Shown in pieces: positions 17,868 through 26,579 of a stretch of 64,000 nt of DNA. The notes beneath the pieces are model-generated. The model did no database searches, was not told where the DNA came from, and saw only the letters and a list, made by a program, of their open reading frames with translations. Position numbers and translations under genes: made by a program. The stretch is from Alistipes sp. (GTDB lineage Bacteria > Bacteroidota > Bacteroidia > Bacteroidales > Rikenellaceae). Location of the stretch: assembly GCA_020026375.1 (NCBI GenBank), contig JAHHQN010000001.1:133207-197206 (forward strand), given 5' to 3'. Each line of letters starts with the position of its first letter. Position 1 is the stretch's first letter.

Positions 17868-18440
17868 ATGTTTTTGGAAAATGCCAGCCGTAAGGGTTGG
17901 ATAGAAGTAATCTGCGGTTCGATGTTCTCGGGCAAGACCGAGGAGTTGATACGCCGAATGAAGCGGGCGCAGTTCGCCCACCTGAAAGTCGAGATTTTCA
18001 AACCGCGCATCGATGTGCGCTACTCCGAGAAGGAGGTGGTCTCGCACGATGCCAACGCCATACGTTCGACCCCGGTCGACTCCCCCCAAAATATCCTGCT
18101 CCTCTCGTCGGAGGTCGATGTGGTGGGTATCGACGAGGCACAGTTCTTCGACGAGAGCATCGTCGAGGTGTGCCGCGAGCTGGCCGACAGCGGTGTGAGG
18201 GTCATCGTGGCCGGTCTCGACATGGACTACACGGGCAAACCCTTCGGCCCCATGCCTGCACTGATGGCCACCGCCGAATATGTGACCAAGGTACACGCCA
18301 TCTGTGTGCGCTGCGGCAACATCGCCCACCACTCCCACCGTCTGACCAGCGACGACAAGCAGGTGATGCTCGGTGCGCAGGACACCTACGAACCCATCTG
18401 CCGCCACTGCTTCCACGAACTGATGAAGGAGCGCCAATAA
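17868..18440 (+). CDS. tdk: Thymidine kinase (type II)
   Basis: Phosphorylates thymidine to dTMP in the salvage pathway. 190 residues; P-loop GSMFSGKT (17-24), DEAQFFDE (Walker B-like) and the zinc-binding cysteines in CVRCGNIAH and CRHCF, all typical of the tetrameric TK1-like class. Probably cotranscribed with murA (36-nt gap). A terminator follows. Confidence 0.96.
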   Translation: MFLENASRKGWIEVICGSMFSGKTEELIRRMKRAQFAHLKVEIFKPRIDVRYSEKEVVSHDANAIRSTPVDSPQNILLLSSEVDVVGIDEAQFFDESIVEVCRELADSGVRVIVAGLDMDYTGKPFGPMPALMATAEYVTKVHAICVRCGNIAHHSHRLTSDDKQVMLGAQDTYEPICRHCFHELMKERQ

Positions 18441-18469
18441 CAGGCTCCTCCCCGTCTTCAGACACAAAG

Positions 18470-18501
18470 AGGCCGACCCCCACACCGGGAGTCGGCCTTT
18501 T
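18470..18501. terminator. Terminator between tdk and the convergent cstA operon
   Basis: An 8-bp GC-rich stem (18470-18477 with 18491-18498) followed by TTTTT on the plus strand; a weaker CTCTTTG follows on the minus strand, so it may serve both sides. Confidence 0.85.
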
Positions 18502-18525
18502 TCGGGTCTGTCCGTTCGCCACTCT

Positions 18526-19218
18526 CTACTTCGCGGCCTTGAGCGCGTCGATGAACCCCGGCCACAACAGCCACAGATTCTCGGTCTGCAACCACAGCTC
18601 GCGCGCCTGCGCCTCGTCGGAGGGGTGTTCGCTCTCGATGCTGCGCACATAGGCCTCGTCGGCCGGGTGGTCGTCGCGCGTGAACTCCTCGAAATAGGCG
18701 GGATAGCGGCGTTCGAAACGACGCAGCTCACCCTCGGGCAGTTTGCCGTCGCGTTTGAATCCGGCCCACAGCAGCAACAGTATACGGCTGGCATATTTGT
18801 CCGACACATCGTTAATCACCTCGTCGAAGAGTTCCGTCTCGTCGAGGGCCATATAGTCGAAGGCCAGGAGTTCGCTGGCCAGCAGATGGTCTTCGGGGTC
18901 GCACTCCAGCAGCATCTCGAGCAGGGCGGCCGACATCTCGAAATCATTGATCAGGAAATGGTCGATGGCCGAGGCGTGCAGCACCTCCATGGCGGCACGC
19001 GAGTTGGCGTGGTTCCACTCCAGAATGACATCTTCGTCATCGGGCAGAATCTCAGCCAGCAGCTGGAATGCCTGGAAACGCATCTCGCAGGCAGCGGCCA
19101 CGTCCCCTTCGCTCTGCAGGCGGCGCGAGTCGGCAAGGGTTTTCACAAAATCGTATTCGCCATGCCCCACTACTTCGAAGGTCTGGTCGGGAGTCGGATT
19201 AAGATACGCTTTTTGCAT
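18526..19218 (-). CDS. Unrecognised 230-aa acidic helical protein behind cstA
   Basis: No family recognised with confidence. The protein is soluble, strongly acidic and Leu/Ala/Glu-rich, with helix-pair patterns reminiscent of TPR-type solenoids (DFEMSAALLEMLLECDPEDH near residue 90). No signal peptide. Its start overlaps the end of cstA by 20 nt, so it is translated from the cstA transcript. A role with the peptide/pyruvate transporter is only suggested by this coupling. Confidence 0.75.
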   Translation of the reverse strand: MQKAYLNPTPDQTFEVVGHGEYDFVKTLADSRRLQSEGDVAAACEMRFQAFQLLAEILPDDEDVILEWNHANSRAAMEVLHASAIDHFLINDFEMSAALLEMLLECDPEDHLLASELLAFDYMALDETELFDEVINDVSDKYASRILLLLWAGFKRDGKLPEGELRRFERRYPAYFEEFTRDDHPADEAYVRSIESEHPSDEAQARELWLQTENLWLLWPGFIDALKAAK

Positions 19219-20626
19219 TTTTTCTCAACTTTAAATATATAAGTAAAACAACAAAGAGGGTCACCAGCGCACCCAGCGCATAGGCCGCCGGACGGTTTTC
19301 CATGCCGAGGAACTGTTTCGACACGAAGAGGAACGACGCGCAGACATAGGTCATGAAGACCGCCGGCACCAGGGCAATGATGCGGTGCGCACGGTTCAGG
19401 GTCAGGTAGACCACTATCGACCACAGCACGATGGTGGCCAACGTCTGGTTGGTCCACGCGAAGTAACGCCACACCACGTCGAAATCGACCTGTGTGATGA
19501 CATATCCCGCCACGAAGAGCGGAATGCAGATATAGAGTCGCTTCATGCGGCTTTTCTGTTCGAGGTGGAGCATGTCGGCGATAATCAGACGCGCCGAGCG
19601 GAAGGCCGTGTCACCCGAGGTGACGGGGGCAGCCACCACACCCAACACCGCCAGAATGCCGCCCACCATGCCCAGCATGCCGTTGGAAATCTCGCTCACC
19701 GCCCATGCGGCATTGTTGCCGTGGGCAGCCATCTGTGCCGAGAGGCCGTCGGCCCCGTGGAAGAAGGCCATGGCCACCGCCGCCCATATCAGCGCGATGA
19801 CCGATTCGGAAATCATGGCACCGTAGAACACCGCGCGGCACTCCTTCTCGTTCTCAACGCAACGCGCCATGAGGGGCGACTGTGTGGCGTGGAAACCCGA
19901 GATGGCTCCGCAGGCGATGGTGATGCAGAGGGTGGGGAATATCGGCAGCGAACGGGCCGAGGCATGGAAATTGCGGAAGGTATCGAGTTCGGGAATGGTG
20001 TAGTCGCCCACAAGGAGCGCCCCCATCAGTCCGAGGGCCATCACCACCAGCGCGATGCCGAACAGCGGGTAGACCCTGCCCACAATCTTGTCGATGGGGA
20101 GCAGTGTGGCCAGAAAGTAGTAGGCCAGAATCACCCACACCCAGGTCTGAGTGGAGATGCCCGGTGTCATCTTGCCCAGCAGTTCGGCGGGGCTGAGCAG
20201 GAAGACCGCCCCCACCAGCACCAGCAGCAGAATGGAGAATACCCTCATGAAGCGGCGCATGTTGTCGCCCAGATAGCGGCCCACCACTTCGGGAATGCTC
20301 AGTCCGTCGTTACGCACCAGCATCATGCCCGACAGAAAGTCGTGCATCGCACCCATGAAGATGCCGCCGAGGGTAATCCACAGGAAGGCCACCGGACCGA
20401 AACACGCACCCAGAACAGCACCGAAGATGGGTCCCGTACCGGCAATGTTGAGCAGCTGGATAAGGAACACCCTCCAACGCGGAAGGGGAACATAGTCGAC
20501 ACCGTCATACAGCCTTTTGCAGGGTGTAGCGGCGGCGGAGTCGGCCCTGACCTCTCGCTCCAGAAAGCGGCCGTAGGTGAAATACGCCGCCACAAGAAGA
20601 GCCAAGCAGACTAAAAAGGTAATCAT
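19199..20626 (-). CDS. cstA: Carbon starvation protein A (CstA-family peptide/pyruvate transporter)
   Basis: A 475-residue membrane protein with about 12-14 hydrophobic helices. The N-terminal CstA core is clear: LNIAGTGPIFGAVLGACFGP, FMGAMHDFLSGM, then GFHATQSPLMARC later. CstA proteins take up peptides or pyruvate when carbon is scarce. I place the start at 20626 (MITFLVCLALL); the frame is open up to 20746, but that part is not homologous and would run into the promoter region of tRNA-Thr. A TATCTTCG box (20646-20653, minus strand) is a possible -7 element. Confidence 0.9.
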   Translation of the reverse strand: MITFLVCLALLVAAYFTYGRFLEREVRADSAAATPCKRLYDGVDYVPLPRWRVFLIQLLNIAGTGPIFGAVLGACFGPVAFLWITLGGIFMGAMHDFLSGMMLVRNDGLSIPEVVGRYLGDNMRRFMRVFSILLLVLVGAVFLLSPAELLGKMTPGISTQTWVWVILAYYFLATLLPIDKIVGRVYPLFGIALVVMALGLMGALLVGDYTIPELDTFRNFHASARSLPIFPTLCITIACGAISGFHATQSPLMARCVENEKECRAVFYGAMISESVIALIWAAVAMAFFHGADGLSAQMAAHGNNAAWAVSEISNGMLGMVGGILAVLGVVAAPVTSGDTAFRSARLIIADMLHLEQKSRMKRLYICIPLFVAGYVITQVDFDVVWRYFAWTNQTLATIVLWSIVVYLTLNRAHRIIALVPAVFMTYVCASFLFVSKQFLGMENRPAAYALGALVTLFVVLLIYLKLRKNAKSVS

Positions 20627-20682
20627 GATTCTGTATTTTAGTATGCGAAGATAGCAACAAAATGTGAAATTTTTAAGAAAAA

Positions 20683-20715
20683 TCTTGCAGAAGGAAATTT
20701 TTTTAGTGATATTTG
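20683..20715 (+). promoter_or_regulatory. Promoter of tRNA-Thr
   Basis: CTTG at 20683-20686, then 21 nt, then GATATTTG at 20708-20715, one mismatch from TAnnTTTG. Confidence 0.5.
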
Positions 20716-20746
20716 CACTCCGAAAGACTACGATAGTCTCGGGCAT

Positions 20747-20819
20747 GCCGAAATAGCTCAGTTGGTAGAGCGTTTCACTCGTAATGAAAAGGTCCCGGGT
20801 TCAAGTCCCGGTTTCGGCT
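20747..20819 (+). tRNA. tRNA-Thr (anticodon CGT)
   Basis: The cloverleaf is readable: acceptor GCCGAAA pairs with TTTCGGC, D-arm AGCTCAGTTGGTAGAGC, anticodon stem TTTCA/TGAAA around CTCGTAA, T-arm with GGTTCAAGTCC. Discriminator U; CCA is not encoded. Confidence 0.97.
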
Positions 20820-20823
20820 CACG

Positions 20824-20859
20824 AAAAAAGCGACAATCCGCAAAGGTTGTCGCTTTTTT
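20824..20859. terminator. Two-way terminator between tRNA-Thr and the flavin reductase gene
   Basis: The stem 20824-20836 with 20847-20859 has A and T runs on its outer edges, giving a T-tract in both directions. Confidence 0.88.
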
Positions 20860-20900
20860 GTTTTTCCGCCCCTTATGCCGCGGGGAGTGACACCGCACCC

Positions 20901-21494
20901 CTACTGCTTTTTGGCCGCGGCGCGCTTTTTCTTCTTCTTGCGCACCGACCAGCCGAAATGGCCGATGACCTTGCCCAGCGAGAAGTATTCGCCGTGGGAG
21001 TAGACAATCGGGTGGGCCTTCTCCAGCGCAAAACGTCCCGTATCGGGGTCGATGTAGCGGTCGTCGACCTGCACCCCCACCACCTCGGCCAGGAACATGT
21101 CGTGGGAGCCCAGCGGCACAATCTGCTTCACACGGCACTCAATGTTCACGGGCGACTCCTCGACAATGGGTGCCGACACCACACTGCCCTTTCGCGCCGT
21201 GAGTCCCATCTCGCGGAACTTGTCGTGGTCGCGTCCCGAGCGCACACCACACCAGTCGGTGGCACGCGCCAGCTCCTCGGTGGTGAGATTGATGACAAAT
21301 TCGCCCGTGCGGCGTATGATATCATAGGAGTGGCGCTCGCGACGCACCGAGATGTAGCACATCGGCGGATTGGTACACACGGTACCCGTCCATGCCACCG
21401 TGAGCAGGTTGTACTCCTCCTCGTTTTCACCGCAACTGACCAACACCGCCGGCAGAGGGTAAATCACCGTGCCGGGTTTCCACGACTCCTTCAT
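20901..21494 (-). CDS. Flavin reductase-like FMN-binding split-barrel protein
   Basis: A 197-residue cytosolic protein of the flavin reductase-like family: NLLTVAWTGTVCTNPPMCYISVR near residue 30, EFVINLTTEELA, and the late DMFLAEVVGVQVDDRYIDP segment. Such proteins bind FMN; some reduce flavins, many are untested. The C-terminal tail is very basic (KKKKKRAAAKKQ), which is unusual for the fold and may bind nucleic acid or be disordered. Single-gene unit. Confidence 0.87.
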   Translation of the reverse strand: MKESWKPGTVIYPLPAVLVSCGENEEEYNLLTVAWTGTVCTNPPMCYISVRRERHSYDIIRRTGEFVINLTTEELARATDWCGVRSGRDHDKFREMGLTARKGSVVSAPIVEESPVNIECRVKQIVPLGSHDMFLAEVVGVQVDDRYIDPDTGRFALEKAHPIVYSHGEYFSLGKVIGHFGWSVRKKKKKRAAAKKQ

Positions 21495-21649
21495 TTCCTA
21501 TAATTCTGATTTTAAGCCATCTTCCCCGACGGGGGAAAATTTTGGCAACATTTCACATACCACGGACACCTTTTTCTGCGTTCTTCTGACAACAAATATC
21601 GCGAGAAAGCCAAATGCCCGACCATGTGACAAAGGTAGAAACTTTTTCA

Positions 21650-21657
21650 TATATTTG
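21650..21657 (+). promoter_or_regulatory. -7 box directly abutting the xerC start
   Basis: TATATTTG ends 4 nt before the ATG at 21662. If used, the transcript would start at or next to the ATG (leaderless). Confidence 0.5.
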
Positions 21658-21661
21658 TGAT

Positions 21662-22585
21662 ATGCTCGACGAATTTATAAGATACATAGAACGCGAAAAA
21701 CGCTTCTCGCCCCTCACCGTCCGCAACTACCGCAAGGACATCGAACGCTTCACCGAGTGGGCCGGCAGCAGTTGGGACGACTTCCGTCCCGACCACATCA
21801 CGCGCGACACCGTGCGCCGGTGGATTGTATGGCGCACCGAAACCGGACATATCACCTCGGCATCGATGAACCGCGAGGTATCGACCCTGCGCACCCTCTT
21901 CCGCTGGCTGCTGGCCACCGGCCGCACACGGTGCGACATCATGAAGGCCATACCCTCGCTGCGCACCTCCAAACGCCTGCCGGCCTTCGTGCCGGAGAGC
22001 CGCATGGAGCAGATTCTGGCCGACGAACGCGAGGAAGACAAGGCCTCGGAGGGCAGCGACCGTGAATTTGAGGAGCATCGCAACTCGCTCATCGTGCTGA
22101 TGCTCTACACCCTGGGCATACGTCTGGCCGAGCTGACAGGCATCGACCGCGACGACCTGAGCGACGACTGCCGCCTGCTCAAGGTTCGAGGCAAGGGCGA
22201 CAAGGAACGCGTGGTGCCGATAGTGGAGACCACACGCCGCAAAATAATGGATTACCTGACGCTAATTGAACGGCAAAAAATTTGCAATTCAGACGAAAAA
22301 GCGTTAATTTTAACACGTAAAGGAAAACGAATCTCCCGAAGCACGGTCTACCGCATCGTTCGTCAGGAACTGACCCGCGGAGGGGTGCAGGGCAAGAAAA
22401 GCCCCCATGTGTTGCGACACACGTTTGCCACCCATCTGCTCAACGGAGGCGCCGACATGCGCGAGATACAGGAACTCCTGGGTCACGCGTCGCTGAAGGC
22501 CACCGAGGTCTATACCCACAACAGTATAGCCCGACTGAAGGAGATTTACAGCAAAGCCCACCCCAGAGAAAGAGGTGGGGAGTAA
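21662..22585 (+). CDS. xerC: Tyrosine recombinase XerC-like
   Basis: Resolves chromosome dimers at dif with XerD. 307 residues: N-terminal SAM-like core-binding domain (FIRYIEREKRFSPLTVRNY) and catalytic domain with all six active residues: Arg154, Lys178, His249, Arg252, His275 and the nucleophile Tyr284 (VYTHNSIARLKEIY). The start at 21662 matches the family N terminus; the longer frame from 21614 would include the -7 box. In Bacteroidota this gene is commonly beside hpf, as here (21-nt gap). XerC versus XerD cannot be settled from sequence alone. Confidence 0.9.
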   Translation: MLDEFIRYIEREKRFSPLTVRNYRKDIERFTEWAGSSWDDFRPDHITRDTVRRWIVWRTETGHITSASMNREVSTLRTLFRWLLATGRTRCDIMKAIPSLRTSKRLPAFVPESRMEQILADEREEDKASEGSDREFEEHRNSLIVLMLYTLGIRLAELTGIDRDDLSDDCRLLKVRGKGDKERVVPIVETTRRKIMDYLTLIERQKICNSDEKALILTRKGKRISRSTVYRIVRQELTRGGVQGKKSPHVLRHTFATHLLNGGADMREIQELLGHASLKATEVYTHNSIARLKEIYSKAHPRERGGE

Positions 22586-22606
22586 TTAACTTTAAAACTG
22601 TGAGTT

Positions 22607-22903
22607 ATGAACGTTCAGATTCAATCCGTAAAATTCGACGCCGACAAGAGATTGCTCGAATTTGTAGAGGCTAAAATGGCTAAGTTAGATCGTTTTGCAG
22701 AGCGCTCGACAGGTGCTGAGGTGATTCTCAAACTCGATAAAGACCACGAAAAAGGCAACAAAATCGCTACCATCACCCTCCACATGCCCGGTGAAGACCT
22801 GGTGGCCTCCCACCAGTCAAAGAGTTTCGAGGAGTCGGTCGACGAGTCCATCGATGCTCTCAAACACCAGATAGACAAATTCAAGGGTAAGGCCGACAAG
22901 TAA
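22607..22903 (+). CDS. hpf: Ribosome hibernation-promoting factor (short HPF/RaiA)
   Basis: Binds the 30S decoding site in stationary phase and stops translation. 98 residues, short form without the C-terminal dimerisation domain. MNVQIQSVKFDADKRLLEFV and the SFEESVDESIDALKHQIDKFKGK end are typical. Likely cotranscribed with xerC. In many relatives tuf and the rpl/rpo cluster come next; here a terminator and a MATE gene do. Confidence 0.92.
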   Translation: MNVQIQSVKFDADKRLLEFVEAKMAKLDRFAERSTGAEVILKLDKDHEKGNKIATITLHMPGEDLVASHQSKSFEESVDESIDALKHQIDKFKGKADK

Positions 22904-22940
22904 CCGGCAACTCTCAATCATTTATACTTTTACCTTATCA

Positions 22941-22974
22941 CACGGTCGCCCCTCCGGCGGCCGTGATTTTTTTT
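22941..22974 (+). terminator. Terminator of xerC-hpf
   Basis: A 10-bp stem (22941-22950 with 22956-22965) is followed by eight T; the end of the T-tract is also the -33 element of the next promoter. Confidence 0.9.
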
Positions 22975-23003
22975 GCGCATTCCCCGCCAAAGAGCTATCT
23001 TTG
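22972..23003 (+). promoter_or_regulatory. Promoter of the MATE gene
   Basis: TTTG (22972-22975), 20 nt, then TATCTTTG (22996-23003): a full match to the Bacteroidota consensus. Confidence 0.82.
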
Positions 23004-23048
23004 CACCCCCGTTATCGGATCCATATACATCAAAAAAACCAAACCATC

Positions 23049-24392
23049 GTGACACAAAAAACCCAATCGCTCCATTTCTCGAACCGCGAGATCATCAAAA
23101 TCACCCTGCCCGTACTGCTGAGCCTCATCATGGAACAGCTCATCGGTATCACCGACACCGCCTATCTGGGACGTGTGGGCGAGGCCGAACTCGGCGCGTC
23201 GGCCATCGCCGGCGTCTTCTACCTGGTCATCTTCATGCTCGGATTCGGATTCAGCATCGGCGCACAGGTCATCATGGCACGCCGCAACGGCGAACACCGC
23301 TACAAGGACATCGGCCCCGTATTCACACAGGGCAACATCTTCCTGTTCCTCATGGCGGCGTTCTTCTTCCTTGCCACCTCGACATTCGCCCCCCGTCTGC
23401 TGGGACACATCATCGAGTCGGAGAAGGTCTACAACGCCTCGCTGAGCTACCTCAACTGGCGCATCTACGGCTACTTCTTCGCCTTCACGGCCGCCATGTT
23501 CCGCGCCTTCTACGTGGCTACCACCAACACCCGTATCCTCATCAGCAACTCGGTGGTGATGGTGCTGACCAACGTGGTGCTCAACTATGTGCTGATTTTC
23601 GGCAAACTGGGATTCCCCGCCCTGGGCATCGCCGGTGCGGCCATGGCCTCCTCCATCTCGGAAGCCGTGTCGCTGATCTTCTTCATCGTCTACACCAAGC
23701 TCAAGACCGACTACAAGGCCTACGACCTGTTCCGCTTCAACACCATCGACCTCAAGCTCCTGCGCAGCATTCTGGGTGTGGCCGTGTGGATCATGCTGCA
23801 GCAGGGACTGGCCTACCTGAGCTGGTTCTACTTCTTTGTGGAAATCGAACATCTGGGCGAGACTCCGCTGGCCATCACCAACATCGTCAGAAGCCTCGCC
23901 ACCTTCCTGTTCATGTTCCTCAGCGCCTTCGCCTCAACGGCCTCGTCGCTGATCAGCAACCTCATCGGTCTGGGCAAACAACACGAAGTGGTGCCGTTGA
24001 GCAACCGCATCGTGGGGCTGTGCTTCCTGTTCATCACACCGCTCGTCCTGCTGCTCGCCCTCTTCCCGCAGCAGGCACTGGCCGTCTACACCAACAATCC
24101 CGTTCACATCACACAGGGTGTGGCCGTGCTGTGGGTCATGCTCTCGTCGTTCCTGCTCTCCACTCCGGGCGTCATCTACGAGTTCAGCGTGTCGGGTACG
24201 GGCGACACCCGCGCGGCCATGCTGCTGGCGTTGAGTTCCATTGTGGTCTACATGATATACATCTATGTGATGGTGGAGCGTCTCCACGCCGATGTCATCG
24301 TGGCCTGGACCTCCGACCATGTCTACTATCTGGTGCTGATGCTCTCCTATGTCTACCTGCGCACGGGACGCTGGCAACGACTCCGAGTCTGA
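23049..24392 (+). CDS. MATE-family efflux transporter (GTG start)
   Basis: A 447-residue inner-membrane antiporter exporting drugs or other cationic/aromatic compounds in exchange for Na+ or H+. About 12 helices in two similar halves; LLSLIMEQLIGITDTAYLGRVG and FGFSIGAQVIMARRNGEH are MATE hallmarks. The frame extends to a TTG at 23001, but that codon lies inside the -7 box, so it cannot be translated from this promoter. The first usable start is GTG at 23049 (MTQKTQSLHF). Single-gene unit; substrate unknown. Confidence 0.88.
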   Translation: MTQKTQSLHFSNREIIKITLPVLLSLIMEQLIGITDTAYLGRVGEAELGASAIAGVFYLVIFMLGFGFSIGAQVIMARRNGEHRYKDIGPVFTQGNIFLFLMAAFFFLATSTFAPRLLGHIIESEKVYNASLSYLNWRIYGYFFAFTAAMFRAFYVATTNTRILISNSVVMVLTNVVLNYVLIFGKLGFPALGIAGAAMASSISEAVSLIFFIVYTKLKTDYKAYDLFRFNTIDLKLLRSILGVAVWIMLQQGLAYLSWFYFFVEIEHLGETPLAITNIVRSLATFLFMFLSAFASTASSLISNLIGLGKQHEVVPLSNRIVGLCFLFITPLVLLLALFPQQALAVYTNNPVHITQGVAVLWVMLSSFLLSTPGVIYEFSVSGTGDTRAAMLLALSSIVVYMIYIYVMVERLHADVIVAWTSDHVYYLVLMLSYVYLRTGRWQRLRV

Positions 24393-24502
24393 CAACCACC
24401 GACAGAGGGGTCAAGATTTCTGAAAATCATCAAATGATGTCGAAAAAAGTACACAACCCTCGTTTCCGAGTCCCGCGGATAGCCATACTGCCGATTTATG
24501 CG

Positions 24503-24510
24503 TATCTTTG
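24503..24510 (+). promoter_or_regulatory. -7 box of the sulfatase gene
   Basis: TATCTTTG, 116 nt before the ATG at 24627, giving a leader of roughly 110 nt. The gap 24393-24626 holds nothing else I can support. Confidence 0.6.
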
Positions 24511-24626
24511 AAACCGCAAAACAAGGAAAGGGGACGTACCTTCACGACAACGCCTCTTACCTCAACCGACTAAAAACAAAAATCGGGGAGACAAGCTCCC
24601 CTCAAAAAACGTCATTAACACCCATT

Positions 24627-26198
24627 ATGATGAAAAACCTTCCCCGCCTGGTACTCTGCTCGGCGACCGGAGCATCGGCACTCGTACCTGCCGCCTGCAC
24701 CCCCTCGAAGGCAGAGACTCCGCGCCCCTGCAACATCGTCTACATCATGACCGACGACCACACGGCGCAAATGATGAGCTGCTACGACAAACGCTTTGTC
24801 GAAACCCCCAACCTCGACCGCATCGCCGCCGACGGCGTGCGCTTCACCAACAGTTTTGTGGCCAACTCGCTTAGCGGCCCCAGCCGCGCCTGCATGCTCA
24901 CCGGCAAGCACAGCCACGCCAACGGATTCACCCACAATGTCAACGCGGTGTTCGACGGCTCGCAGCAAACCATGCCCAAACTTCTGCAAAAGGCCGGCTA
25001 TCAGACGGCCATCATCGGCAAGTGGCATCTGGAGAGCATTCCCACAGGCTTCGACCACTGGGAGATTGTCCCCGGACAGGGCGACTACTACAATCCGCGT
25101 TTCATCGACCAGCAGTGCGACACCACCGTCAACCGCGGCTACCTGACCAACATCATCACCGACAAGGCCATTCACTGGCTGGAGGAGGAGCGCGACACCC
25201 AAAAGCCGTTCTGTCTGTTTATCCACCACAAGGCATGCCACCGCAACTGGCTGCCCGAGACCAAGTATCTGAGTCTCTACGAGGACAAGACCTTCCCCCT
25301 GCCCGACAACTTCTACGACGATTATGAGGGTCGCGAGGCGGCCGCGGCACAGGAGATGCAGATTGGCAAACACATGGACATCATCTACGACACCAAGATG
25401 TATAACAAGGAGGTGAACACCCCCCTGAAGACCACCTACGAACGATTCATCGGCCGCATGGACCCCGAGGAGCGTGCCGCCTACGACAAGGTCTACGACC
25501 CCATCATCGAGGAGTTCTATTCCAAGAAACTCACCGGCAAGGCACTCGACGAGTGGAAATACCAGCGTTACATGCGCGACTATGCCAAGGTGCTCAAGTC
25601 GCTCGACGACAATGTGGGACGCGTGCTGGACTATCTCGACGAGAAGGGCATGCTCGACAACACACTGGTGGTCTACACCTCCGACCAGGGTTTCTACATG
25701 GGCGAACACGGCTGGTTCGACAAGCGTTTCATGTATGAGGAGTCGATGCGCACACCGCTGGTGATGCGTCTGCCCAAGGGCTTCGACCGTCGCGGCGACA
25801 TCACCGAGATGGTGCAGAACATCGACTACGCGCCCACCTTCCTCGAGCTGGCCGGCGCACCCGTACCCGACGACATACAGGGTGTCTCGCTCATGCCCCT
25901 GCTCAAGGGCGAACACCCCGACTCGTGGCGACAGTCGCTCTACTACCACTTCTACGAACATCCGGCCGAGCACATGGTCAAGCGTCACTACGGTGTGAGA
26001 ACCGACCGCTACAAGCTCATTCATTTCTACAGGGATATCGACGTGTGGGAGCTGTACGACCTGCAGGAGGACCCCCACGAGATGCACAACCTCTACGGCC
26101 GCAAGGGCTACGAGGAGGTGACCGCACAGTTGAAGGAGGAGCTGCACCGACTGCAACAGCAATACCACGACCCTATCGAGGAGCAGCTGAAGAAGTAG
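24627..26198 (+). CDS. Sulfatase (Ser-type, lipoprotein signal)
   Basis: Hydrolyses sulfate esters, most likely on host glycans. 523 residues; N-terminal signal with lipobox-like VPAAC (Cys24). Metal-binding TDDH (42-45) and the formylglycine motif SGPSR (83-87) are clear. The first residue is Ser, so maturation needs an anaerobic sulfatase-maturing radical SAM enzyme, which is not in this window. The IIGKWHLE and YTSDQGFYMGEHGWFDK blocks also fit. Start chosen at 24627 (MMKNLPRLVL); the longer frame from 24498 overlaps the promoter. Substrate cannot be read from sequence. Confidence 0.92.
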   Translation: MMKNLPRLVLCSATGASALVPAACTPSKAETPRPCNIVYIMTDDHTAQMMSCYDKRFVETPNLDRIAADGVRFTNSFVANSLSGPSRACMLTGKHSHANGFTHNVNAVFDGSQQTMPKLLQKAGYQTAIIGKWHLESIPTGFDHWEIVPGQGDYYNPRFIDQQCDTTVNRGYLTNIITDKAIHWLEEERDTQKPFCLFIHHKACHRNWLPETKYLSLYEDKTFPLPDNFYDDYEGREAAAAQEMQIGKHMDIIYDTKMYNKEVNTPLKTTYERFIGRMDPEERAAYDKVYDPIIEEFYSKKLTGKALDEWKYQRYMRDYAKVLKSLDDNVGRVLDYLDEKGMLDNTLVVYTSDQGFYMGEHGWFDKRFMYEESMRTPLVMRLPKGFDRRGDITEMVQNIDYAPTFLELAGAPVPDDIQGVSLMPLLKGEHPDSWRQSLYYHFYEHPAEHMVKRHYGVRTDRYKLIHFYRDIDVWELYDLQEDPHEMHNLYGRKGYEEVTAQLKEELHRLQQQYHDPIEEQLKK

Positions 26199-26220
26199 CC
26201 CCCGAGACGGAATCACACGG

Positions 26221-26263
26221 CGACGGCCGGAAGGGAGAATCCTTCCGGCCGTCGTTCTTTTTT
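26221..26263 (+). terminator. Terminator of the sulfatase gene
   Basis: A perfect 14-bp stem (26221-26234 with 26241-26254) followed by a T-rich tail. Confidence 0.92.
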
Positions 26264-26290
26264 GAGGGGTGTGCGCCCTGCGCGGAACGC

Positions 26291-26323
26291 AAAAAAAAGG
26301 AGACGACCCGACGGTCATCTCCT
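26291..26323 (-). terminator. Terminator of tRNA-Leu
   Basis: An 11-bp stem (26298-26308 with 26313-26323) followed on the minus strand by eight T. Confidence 0.88.
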
Positions 26324-26326
26324 CTG

Positions 26327-26408
26327 TGCGGATAAAGGGACTCGAACCCCCACGCCTCGCGGCATCAGATCCTAAGTCTGACGTGGCTACCAATTACACC
26401 ATATCCGC
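26327..26408 (-). tRNA. tRNA-Leu (anticodon TAG)
   Basis: On the minus strand the acceptor GCGGATA pairs with TATCCGC. The anticodon loop is CTTAGGA (anticodon TAG), with a class II variable arm (TGCCGCGAGGCGT) and T-arm GGGTTCGAGTCC. Discriminator A; no encoded CCA. Promoter upstream at 26421-26450. Confidence 0.96.
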
Positions 26409-26420
26409 AGAATGCTGTCA

Positions 26421-26450
26421 CAAAGGTAGCAAAAATTTCCTAACTCCCAA
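26421..26450 (-). promoter_or_regulatory. Promoter of tRNA-Leu
   Basis: On the minus strand: TTG (26450-26448), 19 nt, TACCTTTG (26428-26421). Confidence 0.7.
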
Positions 26451-26542
26451 TCCTGCCCTCCAAAATATTGATTTTTCACGACTTTTCGCCGCCGCCGTCC
26501 CACGAAAACCGCCTTCGGAAGGCACGATGCTCGAAAAATTAG

Positions 26543-26550
26543 TATCTTTG
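26543..26550 (+). promoter_or_regulatory. -7 box of the FAD-protein operon
   Basis: TATCTTTG, 29 nt before the ATG at 26580. Confidence 0.6.
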
Positions 26551-26579
26551 TCAGGATTAACACGATTTTTATATTTCAC

